A stretch of 64,000 nucleotides of DNA. It comes from Bactericera cockerelli. Taxonomy: Eukaryota > Arthropoda > Insecta > Hemiptera > Triozidae. Of this stretch, positions 1-13,779 are shown piece by piece; positions within the stretch are counted from its first letter, which is position 1, and every line of letters begins with the position of its first letter. The translations under genes were made by a program, and so were the position numbers. The stretch spans positions 1 through 64,000 of the forward strand of contig JAMCCL010000122.1 of the NCBI GenBank assembly GCA_024516035.1, written 5' to 3'. The notes under the pieces were generated by a model. It was not told the origin of the DNA, made no database searches, and was given only the letters and a program-made list of their open reading frames with translations.

Positions 1-2280
1 AAACCGGCACTTTCCCCACTATTTTTTGCTGTTTAACGGTGTCGTTTAGGGACATATTAAAGTGAAGAACCCAAAAAAAAAGTATGAAACTGCTGTGAAA
101 GGGAAACCATTACAAAAAGTTTTGTTTACCCCAAAAAAAACTCCCCGAAAAAAAAGGGGGCCAAGTTCCAGAATCCACCCAAAAAGGGTTTTTTCGCCAA
201 TGAATGCAGTTTTATCTTTTTTGGGGGCCCCAAGTTTTTTGGGGTACTAAATTTTTTAAAAAACCCTTTTTTGGGTTTTTCCCCGTTTTTTTTTTTAACT
301 GAAATTTCCTTTTTTTTGGGGCCATTTTATGCCTGGTTTTTTTAGGGAAATTAGACTATATTTATGGTTTACAAATAACAAAAAAACCTTTCACAAGGAC
401 GAACTGGCCAATTTTAGGGGTAGTTTGAAATTTTAAAAAATACAAAATGAGGAAAATAAAAGGGGGGTTTTTTAAATAAAATAAAAATAATTTACCCCCA
501 AAAGAAAAATTTGGCCCCCCAAAAAGATATCACTGCATTATTGGCAAAAAATTTTTTGAATGGGGTTTGGAATTTGGGGCCCTTTTTTTTAAAAGGGTTT
601 ATTTTTGGTGGTTTTTTTTTCCCCCTTATTCTACTGTTAAATTTTAAAAAAAAAATTTTCGCCTGGGGGTTTTGCGGGGTTTTTAATTTTAAATCTTTAT
701 TTTTCAAAAACCCTTTTCCCTTTTTTTTTTTTTCCTTTTACTATTTTATTTCTAAAATAGTAAAAATCTCCCCTGGGGGCATTTAAAGTAGCCCTTTTTT
801 TCCCTCTTTCCTCCATTTTATAGTTTAAATTTTTTTTAAAAAGGGTTTCGCCTGGGGATGCGGGCAATGAAAAAAAAGCTCTTTTTTTACTTTTTCTCCG
901 AAAATTAAAACTCACTTCTAAATTATTATGTTAAAATTTTTCGCTTGGGGGGGGCTTTTAAAGACCGTTTTCGCATATTTAGGGGGTAGGTTTTTCCCCC
1001 CCCAAAGGGTTTTTTTTTTTAATGTGGGGGGGGGGGGGGTTCGGGGGTGGTTTTTGGGAAAAAAATTTAGAAAATCCATCTGGCATTTTCTGCGCTTAGC
1101 GGGATGAAAAAAAACCAAAATTTGGGAATTATTAAATTAAAGGGTTTTTTTTTCTCTTTTGGCCCCTTTTTTTGGGGGGTTTATGGTGGGTTTATAGTTG
1201 CGATTTAATAAAATTTTTTTTTTTTTTTTTTTTTTCCCCTTAAAATTTTTTTTAATGGTTTTTTTTTTCAATATCTTTGGACCCCTTCACAAATTGTTTA
1301 CTCAATAATTTTTTTGGGGGAGGGACCTGTTTCCTCCTGCTCCCCTCCAAAAAGCCCTTTTGGGTTTTTTTTTAAAATTTATTTTCCCGGGCCCATATGT
1401 TAGGAAGGGTTTTTTTTAAAATTTTTTAATACTAGGGGGTTTTACTGGGTGTACAAGGGAACCCAGGTTTGAGCCCCCGGGGCTGGGGTTTTTGGGCCCC
1501 TTTCCGTGTCCTGTGTGTCATGTAGGGAAATTTGTGTTGAGATTATACCCCTCAAACGGGTATAGCCCGTTGTAGTTTTTAGGAAAATTTTAAAGAAAAA
1601 AAAGAAGATGGTTCTAAAGTAATCTTACAGATTTTTTCCCCAGACAAAAGCCCGTAGACCCCAAAAAAAATTTTTTTTAGCTCTAAAAACAGCAAAAGGC
1701 CAAATTTAAAAAAAAAAATTTAAAACTTTAACATAAGCCAGATCCCCCAAAAAGTGGGAAATTTTTCAACCATAGTTTTTCAGGGATTTTTTGGCTTATC
1801 TTAAATCCCTTTGTTTTATAATTCGGCTTTAAACCGGTGTACAAAATTTTTTCGCCCATAAGGCAGGCAAAAGTTGTAAAAAACTTTATTTTCAAAAAAA
1901 ATAATTGTTTTTTTAAAATTTTTAATAATAAAAAATTAAACAAAAAAAAATAAAAAATTTATCTCCTAAGTTCTGCAAACATTTGTTTTTTAAAAAAAAG
2001 GGGGGGTTAAAAAAATCTTTTTTAAAAAAACTTTTAACCAAAAAAAAAAATTGAAGAGTGAAAAAATTGAGATTTTTTGGGGCAAATTAATTTTTATCAT
2101 AAATTTATAATTTTAAATTTTTTTTCAAAAAATTTAAAAATTTTAAGTTTAACGAATTAGGCTTTGATAAGTGGTGAGAAGTCACGGTTTTAAAACCCCC
2201 AAAATTTAAAAAAATTTTTAATTTAATAAAAATTAATTTTAAAAAAAAGGGCTTTTTTCCCTTTTTTAATATTTTTTTTA

Positions 2281-2345
2281 TCTCTCTCTCCCTCTCTCTC
2301 TCTCCCCCTTTTTTTTTTTCTTTTTCTCTCTCTCCCCTTTATTCT
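2281..2345. repeat. CT-rich microsatellite
   Basis: A (CT)n-like pyrimidine tract interrupted by T and C runs, inside the unreliable region, so the true unit purity is unknown. Confidence 0.6.
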
Positions 2346-2854
2346 GGTTTTTTTTTTTAAAAAATTTTTTAAAAAAAAACTGCCCCAAAAAAAATTAAAA
2401 AAAAAATTTATTAGAAAGTTTTGAAAAAAAAGAATTATGTTTATTTTTTTATTTATTTTAAAGGGGAAATTTTTATGAAAGTAAAAGACCAAAAGGTCTC
2501 CTCATGAAGTGCTTTTTTTCATTTCGAACACTCGTGTTTTTGGCTATTCCCCCACACTCCCCGGGGGATAATTTTAAATTGAGTACCTTGGGTTTTTGGG
2601 GCTTCCCCCAAAATGGGGGTTTTAAAAAATTTTCCCCTTTCAAAAGGGAAACTTTTTTAAAACAAAAAAAAAAAAAAAACTTTAATCAATTTTTGATAAA
2701 GTAGGTAGGTTTAAAAAAAAGGAATTTCATGCTTTTGAAAAAAATTTTCTAAAAAATTATAATCAAAAAAACTTCTATATATTTAAGTGTGTGTGTTTTT
2801 TTATGGTACTCAAGAAAAATGGAAAATTTTTTTTCCCGGGGGTTTTTATTTTTT

Positions 2855-2975
2855 TTTTTCCCCTCCTCCTTTCCCCCTTTCCCCCTTTCCCCCCTCCCCC
2901 CCCTTACCCTCCTTACCTCTTTCCCCCCACTCCTTTTTTCCCCACCCCCACCCACTCATTTTTTCCCCCCCCTGG
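2855..2975. repeat. Pyrimidine tract
   Basis: Almost pure C/T sequence of about 120 bp, dominated by CCTTT and CCC runs. Probably a corrupted (CT)n tract. The overlapping open frames in three frames are a by-product of missing purines. Confidence 0.55.
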
Positions 2976-5754
2976 AGAAAAGGGGAATGTTTATAGGAAT
3001 TATCCTATTTGTATTTAAAAAAAACATATAGTATTTAAGGGGCCAGTGGCGGCAAGGATAGAAAAAAATTTTAAAAATTAAATAATTTCTAGACCGAAAT
3101 TTAGTAAAATTAAAAAATTTTTTTTCTAAGACCCCCCCGGGGGACCCCCAAATTCGAAAAACAATATCACCCCCCGTTTTTTTCTGGGTTTTTTTACACC
3201 TGATTCTGGGCTTAGTCTAGGGGGTGAAAGGGGAAAAGAAAAAAAGATAGGTCTTACAGGGCCCAAAAAATGGATAGGCTTTAAATTCCCCTTTGGGGCT
3301 TCGCGCTTTCAAAAATAATATTTTACCAATAGGGAAAAAATTTAAAAAATTTTAATAACTGTATATCATCAAATTGTACAGGGAAATTTAAATACAAACA
3401 ATGGAGTTTTTTACTGAAAAGTTTTTGACGGGAAAAAAATTTTATTTCAAACCCTTTTTAAAGTCTACTAACGAGGGCCCCAACGTGGGGGTAGGGGAAA
3501 TTGAAAAGTTTCTAAAAAACCACTGAAAACTTTTTCATTCTTCAAATAAATATTAAAAAAATTCAAACATAAATGTATTTATCTTTTTTTTTGGGACCGT
3601 CCGTTTGGTTAAAAAAAAGTTCTTAAAATTTTTTTTTTTTTTACTGCCGGGGAAATTTTTTCAATGCTCCCAAAATTTTTCAAAAAAAAATAAAATGAGA
3701 AATAATGCCCTTGTTGATTTTACTGAGTTTTTAAATTTTGTTATTTAATTGGGGGTTTTTTTAAAAATAAAAATTTTTTTTGATATTCAACTAAAAAACC
3801 ATGGTTTGCGTCCATTTTTGGGTTTTTTAAATTTAAACCGTCATCAGAAAGAGTTTTTTTTGTTGATGTTCAAACCCCAAAAAAGGCAAAAAAGTGCAGT
3901 ATAAATGTTTGAACATAAAAAACAGAGAAAGAAAAAATTATGGCTGCATGAAAAATTTTTTCCCTGATAAGGAGAAAAATCAATCCCAAAAAAAAAAGAA
4001 AGAATTATGTACTTAGTCCCCTTCTCCCCCTTTTTGTTTATACTGATTAACCTGGTGGATATGACAAAACATTTTAAAAAATTTTTTTTCAAGGGACTTA
4101 AATGAAAAAAAGGGGCCCCCCCAAAAAACGAGCATCTCATTTTTAAATTTTAGGAGAAACGTTGTAAAGCTATTTCATATGGCCGTTTTTGTACATTTTG
4201 GGGGAAGCCAGCGCCCCCTTCACCAATAAAGAAAATTTTTTTTTTCCCCCCAAAAAACCCCGTCGAAAAGGTGATTTCGAAAAAAAATTGCAGATGAGCA
4301 AGCTTTTTTTTTCCAGCAAGGCCTTCAATTATTTTTAAAACGGGGGGGTTTTATTCGCTTTCCCAATTTAGTGGGTTTTCCGAGACTGCTACCCACAGGG
4401 TTAGGTGGAGAAAATGCTTTGGCATTAATCTGCCGGGTTTTTTTTCCCTTTCCACTAATGCCTATTTTTTTTATTATTATTTTTTTTAAAACCTTTTCCC
4501 CGGGCCCTTTTTTTTTAAAAATGTAGTTGGCCCGGGGAACCCTTTTTTAAAAACATTCCCCCGGGGGGCATTTTAATTTTTTTAAAACCATATTTTTCCC
4601 CGAAAAGGAGAAAGGGGGTTTTAAAATTTTTTTCCGCCCCCGGCCCGGGGGTTGGGAACCCGTAACCCCCGGGTCAGCAACCAATTTTTTAAAAACCACT
4701 CCCCCAGGGGGGTCGGCTCTTTTCCCCCCCGGGGTTGGGGGTCGGAATCCCTTTACGAATTTAAAAAATTAAACCCCGTGCCCGAAACATCGTAAAAGTG
4801 AGGGAAAAAATATTTTAAAAAATTTTTCCCTCAACCTTCTAATACTCTAAAATGTGTCTGTAAGCTTTTCGCTTTTTTATTTTTAAAATTTCCCCCGGGG
4901 TGGACATGGGAATCTCTCTCTCGGGGGCGAGTCTTTTGGCTACAACAAAATCCTAGACGTGTTTCATACCTGGGGGTCGGGAAAAGTGGGAAAGCGAGGA
5001 TTTTTATTAAAATATTTTTTTTATTACTTCCGACAAATTTCAAATTTTTTTGAAGTTTTTGTTCGTTTTTCATGGGAATTTTTTTTTTCTTTTATTTTAA
5101 AAAAACATGGAAACCTTTTTTCCCTGCCCCCTTAAAAAAGCAAACGTCTTGCTTTACCTGGGGGGAAAAAAAAATGAGTAGCGCCTTTAATATGAGCGCA
5201 ACCGAGGTAAAATTAGAAAAAAACTTTGTGCTGTAAAAGTACCCCTTGTAAATGATGCTGTCATCGTTTCCTTTTTTTTTTAACACTTTAATAGTTTTCC
5301 TTATTGCTTTTTCTGTATTTAATCGTTCTTTTCAAAAATTTTTTTTTTATTATTTTTCTCCATCCAAAAAACAAAATTTCCCCCTACTTTATGGTTTTCT
5401 CTTTCAGCTATCATAAACAGTTACTTTCCTACTATATTTTTTTTGAACACAAATTTCAAGAAAAAAATAAAAGGCTGTTTTTTTTTTAATTATATTTTAT
5501 TTTAAATTTGGGGAAAAAATTTCTTTTTTGGGAAATTAAAAAACCCCCCCTTGGGTCAAGTTTTGTAAAATTCGGCGGTTTGCTATGTTTTAGAAAAACC
5601 CCGTTATGTAGTTTTCTTTTTTCTTTTTTTTTCACTTTTTCCTTTTTTTTACTTGGATAAAAATTGCCAACCTAGACATGTTTGGGGTTTAATTTTGGGT
5701 TTGGGACTCCATTTTCCACATTTTTTCCCGCTTAATTTGTATTAAGTGATAAAA

Positions 5755-6003
5755 CCTTCCCCCCTTTCCCCTTCCTTCCTTCTTCTCCTTACCTCCCCCC
5801 CCTCCTTTACTCCCCTGAAACATGTCGTGGAAAGGGGGGGGGGGGGGTTGACCCGGGGGGGCTCGCTTTTTTCTTTGGGATATTCCTCTTTCCCCCCCCC
5901 CCCCCCCCTTCTTTTTTTACCTTTCCCCCTCTCCATCCCCCCTTCCCTTTTTCCTTCCCCCCCCCTCCATCCCCTTTTTCCCTCCTTTTTCTTCCCCTTT
6001 TAA
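5755..6003. repeat. Pyrimidine tract
   Basis: C/T-rich block interrupted around 5815-5880 by mixed sequence with a G run and a C run. It has the same character as the other pyrimidine tracts in the window. Confidence 0.5.
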
Positions 6004-7014
6004 ATCCTCCCTCCCCCTGTACTCACCTGAAAATGTCGTGGGGGAAGTGGCGGGGGCCCCGATTTCCCCTGTTCTCTGGAAAGGGATTCCTCCCGCACCA
6101 GGGGGGGACGATGCTGTCGGGGGAAAATTTTCCACCTGAGAAAACCCAAAAAAACGTTTATCACTGGTTAGTAAGGGGGGGGGGGATACTACAATACAAA
6201 AACTATTATTATTATTTATTTTTAAATAAGCTTTATTTGGTAGAACAAAAAATTATACGTAAAATACAATGAAATTATAAAGAAAAAAAAAGATTAACCC
6301 AAAGTATAGAAAGAAAAAGAGAATGAATTTTTATGTCCTATTTAAAAGGGGCCCGGGGTTTTGCCTGTGGAATTCTTCCCCCCAAAAACTTAATATAAAA
6401 CTCGTTTATCCTTCAAGAATGGGGCCCGAAGGTCCCTTTACTTCACGTCAAAAGGGACTAGGTGGGGACCCAATTAAAAAAAAAAAAACCCCCCGGTGTT
6501 CTCGTAAAAGGGGGGTTTTTCCCCGGGGCCCCCATCAGGCTTGTAAATTTAAATTTTTATAGCTGGTTTGTAATTTCCCCCAAAAAAAGGGGGGTGAAAC
6601 CCCGTTTTTTGATTTTTTAAAAAAACATTAAAAAAAAAAACCAAATACAAGGTATCAGTTACACGGGGTTTTTTGCGCCCAGACCTATTGCCCCCGGGGG
6701 GGGGGTTTGTAAAAATCATAATATTTTTAAGGGACAAAAAAAAAAATAAAAATTTAATACTAAAAGGGGAATTAACATTAAAAAGAAACCCCAGTTTTCA
6801 TCCCAAAGAATTTAAAGGGAAAAACTTGCAGTGTGGGGAGAAAATTAAAAAATTGGTGAATTTATTTTTGAATTATCCCTGGCCCTCTTTGGCAATTCAT
6901 TTTTTTTTGGGTATTCACAAATTTTTCACGATTTATTGCGGGGTGGATGGTCAAATTTTGTTTTTTCAAAAAGGGGGAAAAAAAACCCCCAAAAAAACCA
7001 AAAAAAAAAAATTC

Positions 7015-7205
7015 TACTCAAACTCGCCATAGCTAAAAATTCTTATTTTAAAAACTGATACAAAAATTTTTGAGTGATTGCATTATTGCATTTTTAAAAA
7101 AATCAAACGAAAAAAAAAAAAAACTACTAAAAAGCCATAGCTAAAAATTCCGTTATTTCTAAAAATGATACAAATTTTTGGGAGTGTTTTGCATTATTTT
7201 CGTGT
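7015..7205. repeat. Two-unit tandem repeat, unit about 106 bp
   Basis: The word GCCATAGCTAAAAATTC occurs at about 7026 and again at about 7132. Each is followed by a similar stretch containing GATACAAA, a TTTTTGAGTG-like word and GCATTATT. Two units are visible and possibly part of a longer satellite. Base-level detail is unreliable here. Confidence 0.6.
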
Positions 7206-7854
7206 AAAAAAATTCCCAGAAAAAAGGGGTTTTTTTTAAGGATTCAAAAATTAAAATTGCCCCCTTAAAAAATTTGAGAGGGATTTTAATTTTAAAAAAT
7301 TTTTTTAAAAAAAGTTTATTTTCTGGGGGAAAATTTTAGCACAAAATTTGATTATTTTAAAAAATTTTGAAATTTAGGGAAAAACAAAATAAATTCCCCT
7401 TTAAAAAAATGTTTTTTAAAAGGAGATTTATTACTTTTTTTGTCATTGTCCAATTAATCAATTTAGTAAAAATTTTTAAATTTTTTTTTTTCTTTCATTT
7501 AAAAAACAACGAGAAAAATTTTTGGGAAAATTTATAAAATTTCCCAATATTATGACTTAAACCCTTTTTCTCCTCTTTGATAGTTTTTATTTTTAAAAAT
7601 TTTCTATAAACTTATTAATGCAGCTGATAATTGAGGGTAAAACCCTTTTAAATTTTTTTTTTTTGGATCAAGAATCAAAGCAAAAAAACGTTTGGGGACA
7701 TGCTTCATTGACCAGTTTTTTCCAAAAAGATTTCCCAAAAAAATAGCAATGAGTACCGAACATAAAAAATAGACTTTTTTCCTACCTCGGTTCCCCCCTG
7801 CCCCCGGTAGTCGGGGTTTTAAAAGGGGGCCCCTCGTAAACCCAAAAAAAATTT

Positions 7855-8035
7855 CCCCGAGGTCGGGGGGTTTAAAACCCCCGGCCCCGGGGCATGAAAT
7901 GTTATCCCCCCCATTTGGGATTTTTACCACTAATAATATGTTTTGGGGGTTTCTGCTGGAAAAAAAGGGACTTTAATTCCTATTTCGGGCCCCCCCAAAG
8001 GTATAAATAAGGCGTTTATTATTATTATAAACAGG
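7855..8035 (+). repeat. Corrupted copy of the SINE at 36478-36646
   Basis: It aligns along its length with the clean copy at 36478-36646. Shared words are GAGGTCG, GGGTTT, CATTTGGGATTTTTACCAC, AATAATATGT, TATAAATAAGGCG and a terminal ATT repeat, in the same order and spacing. In this copy single bases have been replaced by neighbours, for example GTGGG reads as GGGGG and TTGAAA as TTAAAA. This pairing is the clearest evidence that the left part of the window is a distorted version of the same genome. Confidence 0.75.
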
Positions 8036-10429
8036 GTAATTTTAAATTTTATTCCCAACAACGGGCCAGCGGGAAAACCTCTTTTTCAAACTCCCTTTTA
8101 AGGTTTATTTCCCTTTTGGGGCCCCAATTGAGCTTGGCCCAGGTCGGGGGCCCCCGGACATTCCGGGAAAGGGGTTTTTCTGCCCCGGGGGCCCGGGGGA
8201 AATTTCGGGTCGGGGTTTGTGCACTTTTTTGAGGGTCCTTGCTGTTCGGAGGGGGCAGGGAGGGTCCTCGGGGGTGAGCTTGTGCTTGATGGGATGGCTA
8301 CAGCTTTGGGGGGGAAGTGTTTAGGGGTTTTTCAAAAAGGGGAAAAAAGTCCACAAAAATATTTATATCCCCCAAAAAAAACCCCTGAGAATGAAATTGA
8401 GAAAAACCTTTTTCCCCCTCACAACATTTTAATATCACTTTAGTTAATAGGTTTACTTTATCAAATAGGGGGAAAAAATTTAAAAGACTAAAATTTTTTT
8501 TGATTTAATGCTAAAGTCGGGGAATCGATTTTCCCTATCTTTTTCCAAAAAAGGGGAATCCCCCACTTAAGGGCCCCCAAAGGGTATTACAAAAAAGTCT
8601 ATTAATTCCACCTTATGAGGTTTTTTCAAATTTTCTAATCCTGACCTATTTTGGGGGAAAGGGGGGGATCGCCCACGAAAGTTCTTTGTCACTGCGACCC
8701 TTTTAAAAAATCTTTTGTGAATTTTCCCCACCCAAAAAAACTATCTAAACCCCCTTTTTCGGTTCGGGAAACCCATGGCCAAACCCCCCCCCTGGACAAG
8801 GCACGAAAACAGGAATTTTGCCTGGCGGGATACGAAGTGTTACTGTTTTTTTTTTAGCCAAAGTGGGGGGAGTGGTTTTTCTGGAGGGGGCTGGACTGTC
8901 ATGGGGGAATGGGCTGGGGGGGGGGGGGGTGAAATGGTGGGGGGTTGGGATGAAAGGTTTTTTTGGGGGGGGATGTTTTTGATGTAAAGCGAGGGACGTT
9001 TTTTAAATTTATTTTTATTTATTTATTTTTTTATTAAGGCTTAATTTTTTTTTTTAATAGATTTTCGGTTTAAGAAGAAAAAAATTTTTAGTGTTGTGAA
9101 AAAGGTGACCTCGGGATTTTTTTTTTTTTTTTTTTTTGTATTGTTTTTTTTCCCTTAATGGGAATTTCCCCTACGCCAATGGGAATCTCAGGTAATTTAA
9201 AACGAACGTAAAAACCCCCATGTTTTTTTTAAAATTCCCATTAATTCAAAATGCTGGAAATCTTCCTTCCCTTCTTATTTTAGGCAAAAAATTAGAAACA
9301 GGTGAAAAATTTTAAAACCCCCGCGGGGGGTTAAAAATTTCCCAAAAAGGACTGCTGATTTCGGGGGGTTTTTGTTCAAAGTGAGATTTAATTTTTGGGT
9401 AAAAAATTTTTTTTAGAGGTTTTTAAAACCCCCTTTATCAAAAAGATAAAAAATGAATGTCCAGCTTCTGGCCGTTTAAATTTCCATGGGGGAAAGTAAG
9501 TAATTCGATGCTGATGCCGTTTTTTTTTAACTCCCGTGAAACTAGGCAACCAAGAAGGGGTTTTTAGCCTCATTTCGGAAATTTTTTCAAATAAAACCCC
9601 CCATAAACCCACCCAGGTGGGAAGGGTATAAAAATAGCTTATGAGTTCGTTTTTTTTTTCCACCTAGATATTTCTTGTTTTATATCTGACGGTGGTTTTA
9701 AAATGCCATCAGGCGCATTTCATGTTTCCCCTGCAAATGTAGAAAATTGAAATTTTGTTTTATACATCTTGTGTTTTAGTTTTTGGGGAAAAAACTAAAT
9801 AATAAAATTAAATGAAAATTTTATATCAATAGTTTTGTCTCTCTAAAATAATAAACAGAAATAGTCAAAATAGGATTTTGTCATCTCCACTAAAAAAAAA
9901 GTATTCCCCCATGAAGATCTTTTTGTTATCAACAATCGTTGAGTTTCCAATAACTCGAAATTTTTTCTCTATTTTTGCTCATTTAGGACAGAACTCCGAT
10001 AAAAAGACTAGCTTTGTTATCAACTAGAAAGGGGGGCTCTAAAAAATATATGTGATAAAAGGGAAGGAGGGGGAAAATTGAAAGAATGAAGAGAGAGAGA
10101 GGGGAAGGGGGGTGGGGAGTATGTATAAAAAACAGGGGGGGGGGGTGTAGAAAAAAAGAAAGGCGTCAGAAGAGGTGAAATAAACAAAAAGAATAGTAAC
10201 CAAAATAAATGAACAAGAAATAAAAAACAAATTTAAAACAACCCAAAAACGTTAAAAAGAGAGGGGGAAAAAGGATTGAGCATGAGAGGGCGCAATTTTT
10301 TTCCCCCAGGTGAAAGAGAAAAAGGCAAAATTCCCACTGAAAAAAAAAAATGGGGAACATTTTATAACCCCAAAGGGTTTTTTCCCGTTACTATTACGAA
10401 AGAAAATTATGTTCTACATCATCATTCCT

Positions 10430-10830
10430 TCTCTATTTTGCCCCCCTTTCCCTAAATCCTTTTCTCTCCCCTCCCCCCTCCTCCCAAAACCCATTTTCTC
10501 TCCCCTCTCTTCTTTCTCCCCCTTTTAATTGCATCTTCTCTTTCCCATCCCCCCCTCCTTCTTAAATTATTTTTTCTCCTCCCTTTCCCTTTTTTTCCCC
10601 CCTATTTATTTGTCTCTTCTTTCTCTCCCACACCCAAATTGTTCCTCTGTTCCCGTGACCGCTTTTTTTTCTTCGTCACTTTGTCTCCACTCTTCTTGAG
10701 CTCTTCGTGGCTCTCTCTGTTATGTCTTTCATTTTCTTTCATTTTTTTTAACTTTCCTCCACTCCCCTTTTTCTCTATTTTCTTTCTATCTCGATCTTTC
10801 TATTCATTTTTTTTTTTTTTTTTCTCTCAT
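10430..10830. repeat. CT-rich tract
   Basis: About 400 bp of mostly C and T with TCTCTTCT-like words, ending in a long T run. Open frames here encode Phe/Ser/Leu strings and are compositional. Confidence 0.65.
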
Positions 10831-10905
10831 TAAAAAACGTAACTAATGTTTTTTTTTATACAGGATAGCGGGGAAAACCCGCCGCTTCGCCCGCCCATCA
10901 AAACA

Positions 10906-11262
10906 CACAACGCCCCCCCGCACACACACCCCCCCCCCCAAAACCCACCACCCACACACAACACCACACAACCACCCCAACACCCCACACCCCCACCCCA
11001 CCACACCAAACCAAAAAAAAAACCCCCAAACACACCACACCCCCCCAAAAACACACACACACACACACCACACACCACCAAAACACCAAAAAACCCCCAC
11101 CAACACCACCCCAACACCACACACACCCACACCACACACCCAAAAAACCAAAACACCCACACCACACACCCCCCACACACACCCCCCCAAAAACACACCC
11201 CACCACACCCCAACACCCACCCCACACCACACACACCCAACCCCCAACAAAACACACCCAAA
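10906..11262. repeat. CA-rich microsatellite
   Basis: About 350 bp made almost only of A and C on the plus strand (CACACA, CCCCAAAA, ACCACAC). It was probably a (CA)n tract before distortion. It gives overlapping open frames of 100-175 codons on both strands (Pro/Thr/His-rich or Gly/Val/Cys-rich), which are compositional artefacts. Confidence 0.75.
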
Positions 11263-11279
11263 AAGTCATTTGGTTTAAA

Positions 11280-11645
11280 AAAAACCCAATATTTTTTTTT
11301 GCCCCCTATTTTTTGGTCTTCCCCGGGTCTCAAGAATGGTCATCAGAATTTCGCGACCCCTATTTTCAAATAAAGCCAAACCCCCTTTCCTAAAACTTTC
11401 TCGTCTGATTGTGGGTTTTGCACTTAAAAATTTTTGAAAAAAATTTTTCTTAGGCCCCAAAAAAACTTTAATATTTTACATTTTACCCCCTCCTTTTTTT
11501 ACCCTTCCCGGCGTGGGAAAAAAGGTCATCAAAATTCGGGGACCCAAAAATTTTAATTGAAAGCCAAACCCTTGGGCCCCAAAATTTTCCTTTTGGTTGA
11601 TAGGCGTCGGCCCCAAATTTTTTAAAAAAAATGTCATTTTTTCAA
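11280..11645. repeat. Two-unit tandem duplication, unit about 185 bp
   Basis: Segments near 11320-11460 and 11500-11640 share, in order, a GGTCATCA word followed by AATTC, a GACCC word, AAGCCAAACCC, and a GGCCCC-rich end. I read a diverged direct tandem duplication within unreliable sequence. Confidence 0.5.
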
Positions 11646-11924
11646 AAACGTTTTTTTTTTTGCCACCCTTTCCATTTTTTTCCTTCTCATTGAGCTTAAC
11701 CCGGGAGATATAATCACCTGGGGAAAATTTTTCCCGACCAAAGGGGGGCCCATGTGAAAAAATTTAGGGTTTTTCGGGAAAAAGGGGTGGATTTGTTTAA
11801 AGAACATCATACTACATACACCCATACACCATACCACATAAACAGTTTTTTTTTTATAGTTTTAAAAACAGGGCCCGGAAAATTTAAAAACTAAATTAGG
11901 TTCGGGAAAATTTTCGTCCATTGT

Positions 11925-12195
11925 CCCTTTTCTTTTTTTCTCTCTTCTTTTCAATATCTTTTTTTCCCTGGTTTTTTTTTTTCATCTTCTCTTTTTTCAT
12001 CTCGAAAAATTCCCCTTGCCCCCCTTTTTTTTTTTCCCCCGATAATTTTCGATTTATTTTTTCTTTTCTTCTTTCCTATCCTCCATTTCCACTCTCCTTT
12101 TTACCCTCCCTATTTCCCCTTTTTCTCTTTTCCATCTCCCAAAACTTTCCCTTTTCTCCCCTTTTTCCCCCCCTTAAAATTTTTCCCTTTATCTA
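11925..12195. repeat. CT-rich tract
   Basis: Pyrimidine-rich block of about 270 bp with TCTTTTC, CCCTTTTT and CTCTTTTCC words, comparable to the tract at 10430-10830. Confidence 0.6.
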
Positions 12196-12969
12196 AAAAA
12201 ATTGGGTTCCATCACTTTGGGGATAGACTCGACGCCTTCACTGTTGGGGCCAAGGTCAGAAATCCAATTTCACCACCGATTTCCCAAAAAGGAATAATAA
12301 TAAAAACTTTAAACCAGACAATGGGGCCCTTAAGGGGAAGGGGGCCATTTTAAAAAAAAAAAATATTTTAAAAAAAGGAATATGGTTCCATAGAAAAAAT
12401 TCAAGGGTTAAAAAAGTTTTTTTCCAAAAACCATTTTTTCGGGGCCCTTCATAGAGAACCCCCAATTACATATTATCTAGAGACGTTGGGCGGTAGGGGG
12501 TAGGGAAAGGGGGAACCAAAAACAAAACCAAAAAAGTGTCTAAAGGGGCTGTTTTTTTCTAGGATACTTAAAAATTTTTTTTTTTTTTTTTTTTTTTAAA
12601 CTGAAAATGCTCTTAAATTTTTTTATTTTTTTCATGTATGTATTTTTTTAAAATAATTGTTTACCGGTTTTTTTGCATTTTTTCTATATGTCATCTGCAT
12701 GTCTATTCCCCTTTTTAAAAATTTTTGTAATCTTTTTTTTTTCTCTATTATCTGTTTTTTTTCCTCTTTTCCCCTTCATTCTCTCTCTTGTCCTCTCCAA
12801 TTCTCATGGTGTCTTTTTCTTCCCCCAAAGGGCATTTGTGGTGCATTTTTCACAATTCCCAGTCACCTATTTCTCTCAGCCCAGTATAACAAAAATAGCC
12901 TCTGTTTTGCAAAATAAAATTGGTCCTTTACTAGTTAAAAAAGTTTTCATATTATTTTTTAAAAACATT

Positions 12970-13085
12970 TCTTGATATAAAAAAATACTCAAACATTTTA
13001 CTTTTTTACGCTAAAAACCGGGGGGAACTTTGAACCCCCGACCTCCGATTCAAGTCCGCCGCCTTATCGATCAAGTATGGGGTGG
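12970..13085 (-). repeat. Corrupted SINE-A copy
   Basis: Reading on the minus strand, it matches the SINE at 30704-30852. The shared words on the plus strand are CCGACCTCC, CAAGTCCGCCGCCTTATCGATCAAG and, further left, TACTCAAAC and ACGCT. The tRNA-like B-box region is distorted by homopolymer expansion. Confidence 0.7.
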
Positions 13086-13305
13086 GGCCCTTTTTACTAT
13101 TTTTATTTTAAAATTTTTTTTTTTTTTATTAAGGGGGAAAGGAAATTTTTTTTTTTCCTCTACAAATGAAACGAAACCCCTGTTGGAATAGAAATGGATT
13201 ATCGTTTTGGGGAACTGTTCACCTTGGCGATGAGTCCAGAGGGTATTGGGAAGAAACCGGGGGCCCTTTTTTAGACAAAAAGGGGAAAATTTTCAAATAA
13301 TAAAT

Positions 13306-13618
13306 TTAGAGAGAAAAAGAAGGTTTCATTGTAAAAACCGAGGAAGACTCCAAGAGAGAGACAGATGAATAATTAGAAAGAGAGAGAGAAAAAGAAGGAA
13401 GAAAAGAAAAAAGAAAAAAAAGAGAAAGAAAAAAGTGTAAAAAAAAATGGGGAAAAAGAAAGAAAATAAAAAAAAAAAAGAAATGAAAAAAAAGGGAAGA
13501 GAAAAAAAAAAGGGAAATGAATAAAAAAGGAAAAAAAAGAGAAAAAGAAAGGGGAAAAAAAAAGTAAAAAAAGGGGAAAAAAAAAAAAATCAGGGAAAAA
13601 AACAAGGAAAAAAAACAC
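13306..13618. repeat. GA/A-rich tract
   Basis: Purine tract of about 310 bp with GAGAGA, AAAAGAAAG and GGGGAAAA words. Minus-strand open frames made of Phe/Ser/Leu are compositional. Confidence 0.65.
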
Positions 13619-13779
13619 GCCAATTAGGGGGCTTTTATACTTCCTGGTTGTTTAAAAATTTTTAAAAAACGGAAAAATTTTTGAGATTTTTTTTAACAAA
13701 TTACTTGTATTCCAAAAAAGACTCCCCCCGTTTTTTTTAAAATTTGTTTTATTGGTAAAAATCTTTTTTTTTTAATTTT

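Noticed and set aside
1445..1495. tRNA-like segment (GGTTTGAGCCCCC)
   Set aside because: Resembles a SINE B box, but the flanks are too distorted to align to any family.
7604..7930. 108-codon minus-strand frame
   Set aside because: Its start overlaps the distorted SINE-D copy and the rest is run-rich sequence; coding cannot be supported.
10830..11373. Open frames of 123-175 codons rich in Pro/Thr/His or Gly/Val/Cys
   Set aside because: They lie on a CA-rich microsatellite in unreliable sequence; composition alone removes stops.
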